This document shows, in pieces, positions 14,640 through 24,501 of a stretch of DNA of 64,000 nt (its first letter is position 1; each line of letters opens with the position of its first letter). A program made the translations under genes and the position numbers. The stretch is from Dyadobacter endophyticus (GTDB lineage Bacteria > Bacteroidota > Bacteroidia > Cytophagales > Spirosomataceae), in NCBI RefSeq assembly GCF_014641595.1, contig NZ_BMIA01000001.1, positions 2,604,426-2,668,425 of the forward strand, given 5' to 3'. Below the pieces are notes generated by a model. It was given only the letters and a program-made list of their open reading frames with translations. It did not search any database and was not told where the DNA came from.

Positions 14640-17600
14640 CTACTTCTTGATGATCTTCCAGGAGTTTTCCTGTTTGCCGCGGTTCAGTTTTAAAATATAA
14701 AGACCCGACGGCAACATCCGGGTATCGATCTCGTAGGAGGCGCCGGGCGAAGGAACACCGATCCCTTTTTGAAAGAGTTTTCCGTCGGCACCGTAAATGT
14801 GCCACTGGAAAGCATCCCGCCAATAGGACTTGCCACGCAGCATAAGCCGCTCGGTCGCCGGATTGGGATAAGCCGTAATTCCATTTCCCGAAAACGGATC
14901 GACACCGACCAACAGGCTGACGGTCACCGTACGGTTTCCGGCAACCAGCCCGTAACCGCAAACATTCCGCACCGAGTCAAGTGAAAAAACCGTCGTTTGA
15001 CGCACAGTGAGCACCTTGCCTGCTGTCGGTTCACTGGTCGTTCCGGACAATATGTCGGCCCCGTAGCGGAGGTAGTAATAGGCGGGCAATGTCCCCTTCA
15101 GAAACAGCTTCAATTCCACGTCCTCCCCTTCAAAAACAGCCGCCTTACTCAGCGTGAAGTTCCCTTCCGCACGGCTGCGCATCGGATTGATTGGAGGTAA
15201 AATCGACATCAGGATTGACTGCCACAACCCGGATCCGGTAATCATTTCCTTCGGCGAGCGCGGCAGGCAGGCGCATTCGAACCGGACTGCCCGCACTATT
15301 GCCAAGCAATGCGGCAGAGCCAAACCCTCCATTAGCATCGGAAAGCTGGGCTGCGTAGGTCCGTTCGCGATCGGGTCCTGTCACGGTAAAGCTCACGGCA
15401 ACAGAGTCTCCGTCACAGAGCGCCGTTTTAAATGGTGCCAAGGTCAGTTGCGAAACATCGGATACGGTCAGGAATGGCTCTTTGACCGCCACTTCCACCG
15501 CGCCGCTCACATCCCCTGCCCCGCACCCATTGCTCACCGAGCGCAGCATGTACGGCCCGGTACTGCCCGCCTTCACCCGAATGGACGTGTCGGCCGCGGC
15601 AGCGGTACCTTCCGTTCCGTCGGACGCCACATAATGCCAGGGCCCCGGTCCCGCAAACTTCACGGACAAGGTAACGAACTCGCCCTTCCAGACCGTGACC
15701 GCCGGGGCAGGCAGGATTGCCGCCGTCGGCAATGCCTTCACAAACGTCTCCGGCCCTTCGAGGTCATCCATAAATGCATTTTTAGTGGCTATTCTCACCT
15801 TGTATTTTCCCTCAGCCAACCCCCTGGGCAGCCGTCCCAAAATGGGCGACCGCGTCCCTTCACCGAACGGCACATCACCGGTAGCGGTTACCAGCCTGGC
15901 TTCGTATAAAACGGGAAACCCTGATTCGTTGCCAACCGCCTCAAATTCCACACTGACCGTATCCCCGGCACACGTCTGCTGGCTCAACGCCACGGTTCCC
16001 AGCTTGAATTGTTTGGAAGCCGGCGGCGGTGCCAGGCCTAGCGGCATGCTGATCAGCTGTGCGTCGAATGTAAATGGGTCTGTGGCAGGATTGACAGAAG
16101 TCAACGACATCGGATAGATGTAATAGCTCACCAGAATGTAGTTGATCCCGTAAACAAAGCCGCGGTTGCTTAATGTGTAGGTGACTTCCTCCCGACCATT
16201 CCCAAGATCCTTTGTGCTGGACGCGGTGATCTCTATGGGCTGTCCGTTCACGAGCAGAAGGTGCTCTTTTGTGTAAAAGCTTTTCCGGTTGGAAAGGTTC
16301 TTATCCCGCAGCAGTGTGAGTTTGAAGCCGGCGTAGGTCTGGGCTGAGCCGTTCAAAACGAAACTTCGTCTAAACCATAGCCTTTCCGCAGGAACCATTA
16401 CCTTTTCAATCAAATAGGTGGCCATCGGGTATCCTTCATCACCATGCCCGAAACCTGCAATGCTCTTAACCGGCATTTCAAACGGAGGGCCTGTGAAACT
16501 CCACGGGGCAATGCATTGCTTTTCAAGTTTAATATCCTTGCTCATAATACCAGCCATCAGCGGGAGGAGCCATTGCGACCGAAACTTAATCAGCGTATCG
16601 CCCGTACTGACCGGTTTGGGATTGGTAACATTCACAATAAAGGTATCGGCCAGGTAACCCTTATCGTCTTTGACGTAGAATGTGCTCGAACTACCCGGTC
16701 CGATGCTCAGGTCGCGTACACCTGATGCCAATAGCACCCCTGGCTGCTGAGCAGTGTACCAATTGTACTTGCCGATCCAGGAGGCAGTCAGTTTGACTGC
16801 GTCTCCACCGTTCTGAATCGTCATGGTCTTTTTCTTGCTTACATCCTTCATCACCACGAACGAATCCGCAACGACAAATCTTGGAGACACATCCGACTCC
16901 TTGATAAATTTCACATCCAGCCGGTTCTCCTGAAACACCAGTTCCACCGATCCGCCTTCCTTGTGATAAAAGTCTGTGGTATTATCGCCCGTCAGATTGT
17001 CCAGCGGGGGCACCGAGGTGCTCGGGTGCTTTATACTCGAAGAGCCCGGGGTATACCCTCCGTCGCTTAGACTGGTTGTGTACCAACCACGACCCGCCGA
17101 CCCGGACAGGATATAGGTATAAGCTGTTTCGCTGTTAGTCTTGGCATATGGCAGCGTATTGGGGTATCTTCCCAGGTTACCATTTCCGGCTTGCCCGCCG
17201 GTTTGTGTATAATCGCTAGTCCGCGCCTGTGTGCCTTTTTTGCGGATCATCCCCGCACGCTCATATGCATGCGAGTGCGATACAACCAGCGCATCGACAT
17301 GGTACTCAGGCTTTTCCAGAATCGGCAGCAGCTTCTCCTGCACCCGCAACAAATCTTTCTCGGTTGGAAAATGGCCTATCGTCGAGAAGGGCGGCAGGTG
17401 AAAGGTTACCACCGTCCACTTTTGCTTATTCTTGGTCAAATCTTTGACCAGCCATTTAACCTGCGGCAAGGAATCGATGGGCGAATTGGTGGAATCGTCC
17501 ATCGCAATCGAGTTTTTACTGAACAGGTCATAGTAACCTGCGGTGGAAGATTCCCGTTCCCAGTTTTCGTTCACATTCTGAGATTCGACCATCGGTGGGT

Positions 17601-18990
17601 TCAAAACGACAAAATGGACATTACTCTGGTTAAAAGAATAATACCCCTTTTTATTATATGTAGGTTCTCCCCCGATCTGCGCGCTATCCGGGTAAGCAAA
17701 AGCTGAAAAGCTCGCGGCTGTCTGGTTTTGATAACCCTTTTTGAGCTTGATCGTCTTTCCGCTTTTGGTTTTGTAGGCCAAATCCGGATCATAATCGTGG
17801 TTTCCGATGACCGTCCAGGAGGGTATGCGCGAGAGCAGCTGCTTGTCGGAAGGGTTGTTGTAAAATTTGAACAGCGTCAGGTCCAATGCGGTCTGAAGAC
17901 CCTCATAAGGGAATGTATTGGAATTGTCACCCAGGAAAAGCATACCGTCGACCTTCGGGTTGTTTTTAGAGGCCAAATAGGCCAGGTAGGCATCCCGCAC
18001 GTTGTAGGGCCGCGGATTGGTGCTTTGCCCTGCTCCGGAGTCACCCAGCAACCAGAAGCGCAGCGATTTGGTAGTATCGGCCGGGTCATGCAGCGTTCGG
18101 AAGTAATTCACCGATGGGTTGTATTGCAGCTGCACGTAGTCGTAACCGCTGTAATAGCCTACGCTATAATAATATTGGGTATCGGGAGCCAGGTTTTTAA
18201 GCGTAACGGTGTGCAAGGTATCACTGACTGACGACCTGACCTCCTGGTATATTTCCAGATCGGGATTGGTACTATACCGGACGCTCGCATTGGTCTTTAC
18301 ATTGGTGTACCAGTAAACCGTCATCTGATTGTGCGAAGCCAGTTGCAGGTACGGATGGCGGAACAACGACGGCGGTGCCCCTGCCGGCTGCCCATCCAGT
18401 TGCAAGTCGAAGTAAATATCGGAGCTGGTTTGGCCTGTCTGGTGCAATTCAACCGCTATGATATTGGTCCCGTTTTGAATCCGGTTTACCGATAACACAG
18501 TATCGATCGTCAGCAGCGGGGTACCTACGGGCGTACCGGCGTAGCCTCCCTGGGAGGGTGTCATATTCTTTCGGGCAACCTCCACCCCTCCGATATAGAT
18601 GACAATGCCGTCGTCGAGCGTAGCGCGCAACCGTAAACTAGCATACGTCGAGGTATTACTGACCTGAAAGCTTTTTCGAAAATAAAACACCGGGTGGTTC
18701 GGCGTCGTATTGTTGGGCCCACGCTGAAGTGTGGTGGCATAGGTATAGCCTGCATTGCTTCCGAACCCGAATGGCGCATTTCCGCTTTGCCAGCTGGCGT
18801 CATTATACCCGGCAGTGGCCCAGGTGCCGCCATTTTGCACTACTCCATCTTGCAGGTATTTCCAATTGGACTGGTAAGGTACGATAGTTTGTGCCAAAAC
18901 CTCCGCGGCACCGAACAGTAGTAACCAGACCAGGAGCGCGCCGGCGGCAGCATGCCCCGGGGCTCCCTGATGAGCGGGTTTCGTTTCCAT
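14640..18990 (-). CDS. Large secreted purple-acid-phosphatase-like protein with T9SS sorting domain, interrupted by a frameshift
   Basis: One gene read in two frames. The first frame (18990 to a stop at 15145, 1281 residues) has a signal peptide, a jelly-roll-like region (about 35-200), a purple-acid-phosphatase N-terminal Fn3-like segment (RHPYLQLASHNQMTVYWYTN) and a metallophosphoesterase core (GDSG, FLGDN, GNHDYD, TFHLPPF, SHSHAYER). Ig-like repeats follow. The second frame (from about 15175 down to 14640) continues with Ig-like sequence and a type A C-terminal sorting domain (ITAYPNPATERL, LPSGLYILKL). Reading shifts by one base near 15164-15175: dropping one C in the GCAGCCGTGC stretch restores continuity from SNQSDA to RAEGNFTLSK. 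Either a sequence error or a recent mutation that would leave the enzyme unexported. Substrate unknown. Confidence 0.85.
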
Positions 18991-19316
18991 AACATACTGA
19001 ATTTGAGGGTGATCTTCGCTTTAATTTACAGATTTATTTATAGAAAAACTATAAATAAAATAAGAAGTAAAACAGATCGAAATCTGGCTGCTTTACGAGC
19101 GCCGAAACGACGACTACGTGCCGGGTTACAGCCGGACATTACAAACTAATTCTACCGATAACTCAATACTTTATTAGAAAAAAGTGCTGCCAAAAGTAAA
19201 AATAGCTACATACTCCTTTGTCCTAAGATCATCGGCCAATACCGGTTGCATTCGATTGCAATTAGGGGCAGTCCGGATTTCCATTCATTCACATCAACCA
19301 TTTAAACTGAAAACAG
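18991..19316. other. Divergent intergenic region with a long AT-rich palindrome
   Basis: 326 bp between the phosphatase (minus) and lodA (plus). It contains perfect 11-bp arms TTTATTTATAG (19033-19043) and CTATAAATAAA (19049-19059) around AAAAA, 43-69 bp upstream of the phosphatase start. This looks like an operator or a weak bidirectional hairpin. A -7-like minus-strand box TACTTTTG lies at 19198-19191 without a proper -33. No clear lodA promoter was found. Confidence 0.45.
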
Positions 19317-21236
19317 ATGCCCTCTACCATCAAATCAGTTGCGATTTATCCACCGCTCGGCATTGCGCGTGTCGGGAACTCGGATGAATTTTTCCTGGCC
19401 TCGGAGATACCGGGACAACCTCCTGTGCCCGAGAGCGGGTACAAGGATGCGCTCGGGCGCGTGAAGAAACAGGCCGTTCTCTTCCGGATTTACGGCATCG
19501 GCGAAAACGGCGAGGTGATCAGGGAACTGACAGCCTCCGACAATGTAAGCATTAGCTGGCGGGTGCATGTTGCCAACAGGAAGGCCGGCTGGTACCAGTT
19601 TATGAATGCCTTGGATATTCCCGGTTACGGAATACCGGCGGCATTTCGTAATGCGGGCGTCAAAGGTGATGACCGTTCCCAGTTAATCATCGACCCCGGG
19701 CCAAGGGCGATCAACGGCCAAAACGTGAGCGGCCCCGCTTACCAGTTTGACGGTGGCAAGTTTTACGATACCGAGGTTCCGCTTGGAGAAGTCCGTACAG
19801 ATCACGCAGGACGCCTGATCGTGTTGGGCGGGGAAGGAAAGTCGGCCTCGCATAACAGTTTGCCAGCCATCACTTTTGCCAACAACGACGGCTGGCACGA
19901 CGATGTTTCCGACGGCACGGTCCGCGCGACTGTCGTGCTGGATGGCCAGACGTTCGAGGCTGCGCCGGCGATGGTAGCGGTAACGCCTCCCAACTTCGGA
20001 CAGGGATTGTTTGCCGTCGTGACCATGTACGACGTCGTGTATGACCTGTATGTACGCAGCGGCTGGCTGGAAAAACCGGAAGCGATCGTTTTCTATGAAC
20101 ACATCTATCCGATCCTCAAACGGACCGTCGACACGCAGTGGGTAAACCACGGTTTCTACATGCTGTTTGGCCAGAATTCGCCCAGCGATTTTACCGAAAA
20201 AGACATTCTTGCCAAACTCTCCGACCCTTCCGAAAGCAGCCGGGCAGATAGGGAACGGGTATTCAATTGGTACCGCAAGCCGAATGGCGACCAATATGAG
20301 CCGGAAAAGATCCCGCCGTTTTACGGAGATACCTTCGGCGATTATGAAGCGCTACCGAGCGTGGATTTGCCTCTCACCGCAACCCAGTATGAATGCATGG
20401 AGCGTTGGGCGAATGGAGATTTTACCACGGGTTCGCTACAAGCACCACCGTTGTTTGACCATCTGAATCCGGAAGAACAGGTTGCCGCCCTTAACAAGGC
20501 CCCCCTGGAAGAATGCCTCGGCGGGCCATTCCACCCCGGCATCGAAATCACCTGGCCTTTCCGCAACCTGATTTTCTGGCAGGAGAAAAAGCCTTTCCGT
20601 ATTAAAATACTTCCGGAAGGTGTTTCGCCCAAAGACGATTATGGTCCCCTGTTGTCCCCCGCCATCGCCCTGCAACCAGGAGGGCCGCTCGATGGCAGCG
20701 GGCCGGGGTCGCTCACCCGCTGGCTTGGCGTGCCCTGGCAAACCGACGAAGCAAGCTGCCTCTCCGGATATGTGGCCTCATTGTACCTGGCGCTTCCCTC
20801 CTTTTGGGCCGCGCGCGTTCCTAATCAGGTGCTTTCGAGCGACAGTTTTACCAGGCTGTCAGACAGCGGTATGAATGACGCCCAGCGGTTGAAGCACCTG
20901 GATTACCGCCAGGACTGGCTGCGCGACCTGGGTACACAGTATCAATCCAAAATCAATAATATGGTGGCCCGCTGGCATGAGCTGGGCATTATCGTGCAAC
21001 ATCCGCTGCCGAAAACCGGTGAAACCAAGTGGCTCCCCGAACAGCTATGGGTAGAGTCGGACCGCGCGCAGTTTACGGAGAGCGACCCAACCTACCAGCA
21101 GGTCCTGGAAGCGGAACATGCAACGCCACAGATACTTCGGGAAGCTACGGTGCTTTTGAAAACCGTGGCGGGAGACGAGGAAAGCCCCGCGCGGCCACGG
21201 CGCGAACGGCGTGCATTCAGACGCGACGAACGCTAG
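19317..21236 (+). CDS. LodA/GoxA-family amine or amino-acid oxidase (CTQ-dependent)
   Basis: 639 residues, cytosolic-looking N-terminus (SVAIYPPLGIARVGNS is a family hallmark). LodA-type enzymes oxidise lysine at the epsilon-amine, or glycine in GoxA, releasing ammonia and H2O2, and use a cysteine tryptophylquinone made from their own Cys and Trp. The cofactor region is recognisable: WQTDEASCLSGY gives Cys481 with Asp477 four residues before it, as in LodA Asp512/Cys516. The Trp partner is probably Trp553 (ARWHELGII, 72 residues on; the LodA spacing is 65), less likely Trp497. It abuts its maturation flavoprotein with no gap. Substrate cannot be told from sequence; secreted H2O2-producing relatives are antibacterial. 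Confidence 0.88.
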   Translation: MPSTIKSVAIYPPLGIARVGNSDEFFLASEIPGQPPVPESGYKDALGRVKKQAVLFRIYGIGENGEVIRELTASDNVSISWRVHVANRKAGWYQFMNALDIPGYGIPAAFRNAGVKGDDRSQLIIDPGPRAINGQNVSGPAYQFDGGKFYDTEVPLGEVRTDHAGRLIVLGGEGKSASHNSLPAITFANNDGWHDDVSDGTVRATVVLDGQTFEAAPAMVAVTPPNFGQGLFAVVTMYDVVYDLYVRSGWLEKPEAIVFYEHIYPILKRTVDTQWVNHGFYMLFGQNSPSDFTEKDILAKLSDPSESSRADRERVFNWYRKPNGDQYEPEKIPPFYGDTFGDYEALPSVDLPLTATQYECMERWANGDFTTGSLQAPPLFDHLNPEEQVAALNKAPLEECLGGPFHPGIEITWPFRNLIFWQEKKPFRIKILPEGVSPKDDYGPLLSPAIALQPGGPLDGSGPGSLTRWLGVPWQTDEASCLSGYVASLYLALPSFWAARVPNQVLSSDSFTRLSDSGMNDAQRLKHLDYRQDWLRDLGTQYQSKINNMVARWHELGIIVQHPLPKTGETKWLPEQLWVESDRAQFTESDPTYQQVLEAEHATPQILREATVLLKTVAGDEESPARPRRERRAFRRDER

Positions 21237-22331
21237 ATGGAGCACACAACGCCCGTCGTGATCGCCGGAGGAGGCATTGCCGGGATGGCTACTGCATTGA
21301 GTCTGATTAACCGTGGAGTTGGTTGCCTGGTTGTCGAGCCTGAAATTGCATTGACGGCTAAAATCGGCGAAACGATTCCACCCAATGCGACTTCCATATT
21401 GGCAAGGGCCGGGATCGATCATTTGATGGTCGATCCGGCTCACCTGCCGTGTTATGGCAACCATTTCGTATGGGGCAGCGATGTTCCGTACGAAAAGAGT
21501 TTTTTCACACAGGTCAATCCGCATGGGTGGCATCTGGACCGGCCTTTTTTTGAAAAACAGCTGCGGACGCACTGCATTTCCCGTGGCATTGGATGGCTGT
21601 CGGGCCATCGCGTGACATACATCGAACAACTTCCCGACCGTTGGCAGGTTTCCCTGGATGGGGAGCAAAATGCCACAGTTTCATGCAGCTTCCTGGTGGA
21701 TGCCACCGGCCGCCAGGCCCGGATCGCCCGCATTCTGGGCCGGAAGCGAAAGCGGCTGGATGCGCTGGTGGGCATCTCCGCGCAACTGACCGTCGGCGAC
21801 ACTATGCTGCGGCAAAATACTTTTATCGAAGCTGTCGCAAACGGCTGGTGGTATGCTGCGCCGCTTTCCAATCACAAGCTGTCAATTGCCTACATGACCG
21901 ACAACGACCTGGTCGACAAGGAATTAATGAATACCAATCATTTTATGGCATTTGCCCAGTCAAGCACCAACAAGTTAATATCCAACCTATTAAAGAAACC
22001 CATTGCCTGTAATGCCGAAGAAATAACGCTAAGACCCGCCTCCACCTCCATGCTCGATGAGCGAACTGGTAACCGGTGGCTGGCCGTCGGCGATGCTGCC
22101 TATTCTTTCGACCCTATCTCTTCATACGGGATCATGTCGGCATTGGAAGGCGGCTATTATGCGGGCCACGCGATCGCGGACACGCTTGCGGGTCACACGG
22201 ACGCCCTGCTCGCTTACGATGTGATCATCAGCCAGGCATTCGATATTTATCTTCAAATGCATAGCCAACAGTATTCAGCCGAGCAGCGATGGGCGGGATT
22301 GCCTTTTTGGAACCGGCGGAAAGTCGGATAA
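21237..22331 (+). CDS. LodB-like FAD-dependent maturation protein
   Basis: 364 residues with Rossmann FAD motif GGGIAG (11-16), a second-strand VVEPE, and VGDAAYSFDPISSYGI near residue 280. These match the tryptophan-halogenase/PHBH-like flavoproteins that include LodB and GoxB. In known systems the B protein is needed for CTQ formation in the partner A protein. The ATG follows the lodA stop TAG directly (TAGATG), so coupling is strong. It ends 30 bp from the convergent MarR gene. Confidence 0.88.
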   Translation: MEHTTPVVIAGGGIAGMATALSLINRGVGCLVVEPEIALTAKIGETIPPNATSILARAGIDHLMVDPAHLPCYGNHFVWGSDVPYEKSFFTQVNPHGWHLDRPFFEKQLRTHCISRGIGWLSGHRVTYIEQLPDRWQVSLDGEQNATVSCSFLVDATGRQARIARILGRKRKRLDALVGISAQLTVGDTMLRQNTFIEAVANGWWYAAPLSNHKLSIAYMTDNDLVDKELMNTNHFMAFAQSSTNKLISNLLKKPIACNAEEITLRPASTSMLDERTGNRWLAVGDAAYSFDPISSYGIMSALEGGYYAGHAIADTLAGHTDALLAYDVIISQAFDIYLQMHSQQYSAEQRWAGLPFWNRRKVG

Positions 22332-22361
22332 AACAAAGGGAAACGCTTTTTTAAATTCAGC

Positions 22362-23060
22362 TCATTGCTTCCCGGCCGCGAACCGCGCAACCTGGTTTTG
22401 CTGATATTTGATCACCTCATCCAGTTTTTCAGCACCTAATGTTTCGACCAGCATGTCGGCAAAGCTCCGGGTGCGGTTATCGCCCAGTATCCTTCCATGC
22501 TTCGTCTCAACAGGCCCCAGCAAGCTTATAATCAGATGAATATCCACTTTCGACATTTCGCCAAACAATAGGTAAGCGGGAAAATAAAGTCGTTGATAAA
22601 GCGAAAACAACAGCTGTTTCCCGGTACCGGTGAGTTGAACCAGCTTGGCGCGTTTGTCCGATGGATCGGTTCTTTCGGAGATGTAACCCGCTTTTTTTAA
22701 TCGGTTCAGTAAGTCGATACCCGTGGTTTGCTCGAAAAAGTTATAGCTGATCACATCAATTTTTCGGGCCTCGCCCTGGTGGAAAATTGTGTTCAGACAA
22801 TAGAATGCATCCAGCTCCACTTCGTCTCCCTCTTTCAATGCCAGCTTGGAATAGGCGGCTAGCATACTGCCTAGTCTTCCAATCAATTTGGCAACGGTCG
22901 ATGTCTGATCTGGCGGCTCCACCCCTGCAAAGAGCCCTTCGGACACGCTGTTAATCTCCGTCATGGCCAGGTAATGCCTGCAAAAGTCCGACACGGTCGC
23001 GTCAGGATGGGTTTCCTGGTAATTATCCCATTCACTGATCAGTTCAACGACAGGTTTCAT
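22362..23060 (-). CDS. MarR-family transcriptional regulator
   Basis: 232 residues, longer than typical MarR (about 150). The extra length is an N-terminal helical part and a C-terminal tail. The winged-helix core includes GIDLLNRLKKAGYISERTDP, then SDKRAKLVQLTGTGKQLL, with the wing DPSDKRAK typical of MarR. It is divergent from an FAD monooxygenase whose promoter carries repeated ATCGRTTTYGTT boxes, so it probably controls that gene and itself. Start at ATG 23060 (MKPVVELISEW); an ATG 21 bp upstream would run through the first operator-like box. Confidence 0.85.
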   Translation of the reverse strand: MKPVVELISEWDNYQETHPDATVSDFCRHYLAMTEINSVSEGLFAGVEPPDQTSTVAKLIGRLGSMLAAYSKLALKEGDEVELDAFYCLNTIFHQGEARKIDVISYNFFEQTTGIDLLNRLKKAGYISERTDPSDKRAKLVQLTGTGKQLLFSLYQRLYFPAYLLFGEMSKVDIHLIISLLGPVETKHGRILGDNRTRSFADMLVETLGAEKLDEVIKYQQNQVARFAAGKQ

Positions 23061-23065
23061 AATAA

Positions 23066-23157
23066 ATCGATTTTGTTGCAAATATAAATAAAATAATCGG
23101 TTTCGTTGTTTTTATATCTTTTTCGATCTAGTTTTGTATTTATAAAACGAAATCGAT
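23066..23157. promoter_or_regulatory. Three-box operator between marR-like gene and monooxygenase
   Basis: Two direct copies, ATCGATTTTGTTG (23066-23078) and ATCGGTTTCGTTG (23096-23108), and one inverted copy AACGAAATCGAT (23146-23157), share the core ATCGRTTTYGTT. Box 2 covers the -33 element of the monooxygenase promoter, box 3 lies just after the predicted transcription start, and box 1 lies 6 bp before the regulator ATG. Layout fits repression of both divergent genes. Confidence 0.6.
23106..23136 (+). promoter_or_regulatory. Promoter of the FAD monooxygenase
   Basis: TTG (23106-23108), 20 bp, TAGTTTTG (23129-23136), an exact fit to the Bacteroidota consensus. Transcription would start near 23143, about 130 bp before the ATG. 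A minus-strand -7 box TATATTTG (23086-23079) may serve the MarR gene, but no matching -33 was found. Confidence 0.6.
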
Positions 23158-23275
23158 GTAAATATCAGGAGCGTTTTACAAAAATCTTTACGGCATACAG
23201 CCGGAAACGAGGCTCCCTTTCACACGTCTGACAAATAGCGGAAAGAGTTCTGAATTCCTTAAATGAAGCGTTTAT

Positions 23276-24463
23276 ATGAAAGCAATTATTATTGGCTGCG
23301 GGATCGCCGGCCCTGCCATGGCACTTGCCTTGAAAAAAATTGACATCCAGTCTGTGATCTACGAAGCAAAACCGGATACTGACGACGAAAAAGGCGCTTT
23401 CCTTGGTATTTCCCCGAACGGACTTAACGTTTTGAAGCAATATGTCGCATTAGATGAAGTCCTGACGGAATACACGCCCGGAAAGATCCGGTTTTTCAAT
23501 TCCCGTAACAAGGCCATCGGCGTGATCGATAATGCGGATCAAATTTCCCGCTACGGCAGTCAGACGGTTCAGATTAAACGTAGTTTGCTTAATAGCTCCC
23601 TGCGCAAGGCCGCTCAGCGGGCCGATATTCGCGTCGAGTTTGGTAAATACCTGGTATCTGTCGTTCAAAATGAGGAGAATGGCATCGTAACGGCCCATTT
23701 TGCGGACGGTTCCACGGCCGAAGGCGATTTGTTGATTGGCTGCGACGGCATTCATTCGGTCGTCCGCCAGAAACTTTTCCCGGATGCACCCAAACCGGAG
23801 TACACCGGCTTGCTGTCCACCGCGGGGACCAGCAATTTGGCCAATTTTTCGCTTCCGACGGACGCTATTCACATGACATTTGGCGAACGCGGGTTCTTCG
23901 CATATGCGGTCTCGAATCATGGCGAAGTCTGGTGGTTTAACAACATCGCCCAAACAACCGAACCGTCCCGGCAAGCGCTGAACCGCTCGGAGAAGGCCGA
24001 TCTGACAGAGCGGTTGCTCGCATTGCACCGGAATGACCCGGAACCCATTGCAGCTACCATCCGGGCCGCACATTCGATTGAAATTTACCCAATTTACGAC
24101 ATCCCGTTTTTGCCGGAGTGGCATCAGGGACGCATTTGCCTGATCGGCGACGCTGCCCATGCTACGGCCCCGCACATTGGCCAGGGCGCCTCCCTGGCGC
24201 TGGAAGATACACTGGTTCTGGCCCAATGCATCCGGGATTTTGCCGATCTGTCAACAGCCTTTACGCACTTTCAATCCCTACGTCAGGCACGGGTTCAGGC
24301 CATTATCCAACAAGCCCGCAAGGTTGGGGATAGCAAAACCGTCCCTAACCGTTTTCAACAATTTTTCCGCGACTTGCTCCTGCCGTTGTTCGTCAGGCTG
24401 GAAGCCCGAAAAATGGAATGGGTATACGGCTACCAGGTCGACTGGCATCGAAAACTGGTATGA
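23276..24463 (+). CDS. FAD-dependent monooxygenase (PHBH/TetX-like fold)
   Basis: 395 residues. N-terminal GxGxxG (IIGCGIAGPAMALAL, 5-19), a mid DG motif (DLLIGCDGIHSVVRQ) and a C-terminal GD motif (LIGDAAHATAPHIGQGASL) define class A flavoprotein hydroxylases. These insert oxygen from O2 into aromatic or polyketide substrates using NAD(P)H. The substrate is not evident; assignment to TetX or to a phenolic hydroxylase would be guesswork. Divergent from a MarR regulator, a common pairing for aromatic or drug-responsive detoxification. Confidence 0.88.
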   Translation: MKAIIIGCGIAGPAMALALKKIDIQSVIYEAKPDTDDEKGAFLGISPNGLNVLKQYVALDEVLTEYTPGKIRFFNSRNKAIGVIDNADQISRYGSQTVQIKRSLLNSSLRKAAQRADIRVEFGKYLVSVVQNEENGIVTAHFADGSTAEGDLLIGCDGIHSVVRQKLFPDAPKPEYTGLLSTAGTSNLANFSLPTDAIHMTFGERGFFAYAVSNHGEVWWFNNIAQTTEPSRQALNRSEKADLTERLLALHRNDPEPIAATIRAAHSIEIYPIYDIPFLPEWHQGRICLIGDAAHATAPHIGQGASLALEDTLVLAQCIRDFADLSTAFTHFQSLRQARVQAIIQQARKVGDSKTVPNRFQQFFRDLLLPLFVRLEARKMEWVYGYQVDWHRKLV

Positions 24464-24501
24464 TTCAGACCGAAAAAGCCATGAAAACAATCCTCATGCA
24501 A

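Noticed and set aside
23276..24463. Calling the FAD monooxygenase a TetX tetracycline-inactivating enzyme
   Set aside because: Only the generic PHBH-fold motifs are visible; nothing specific to TetX can be shown without alignment.
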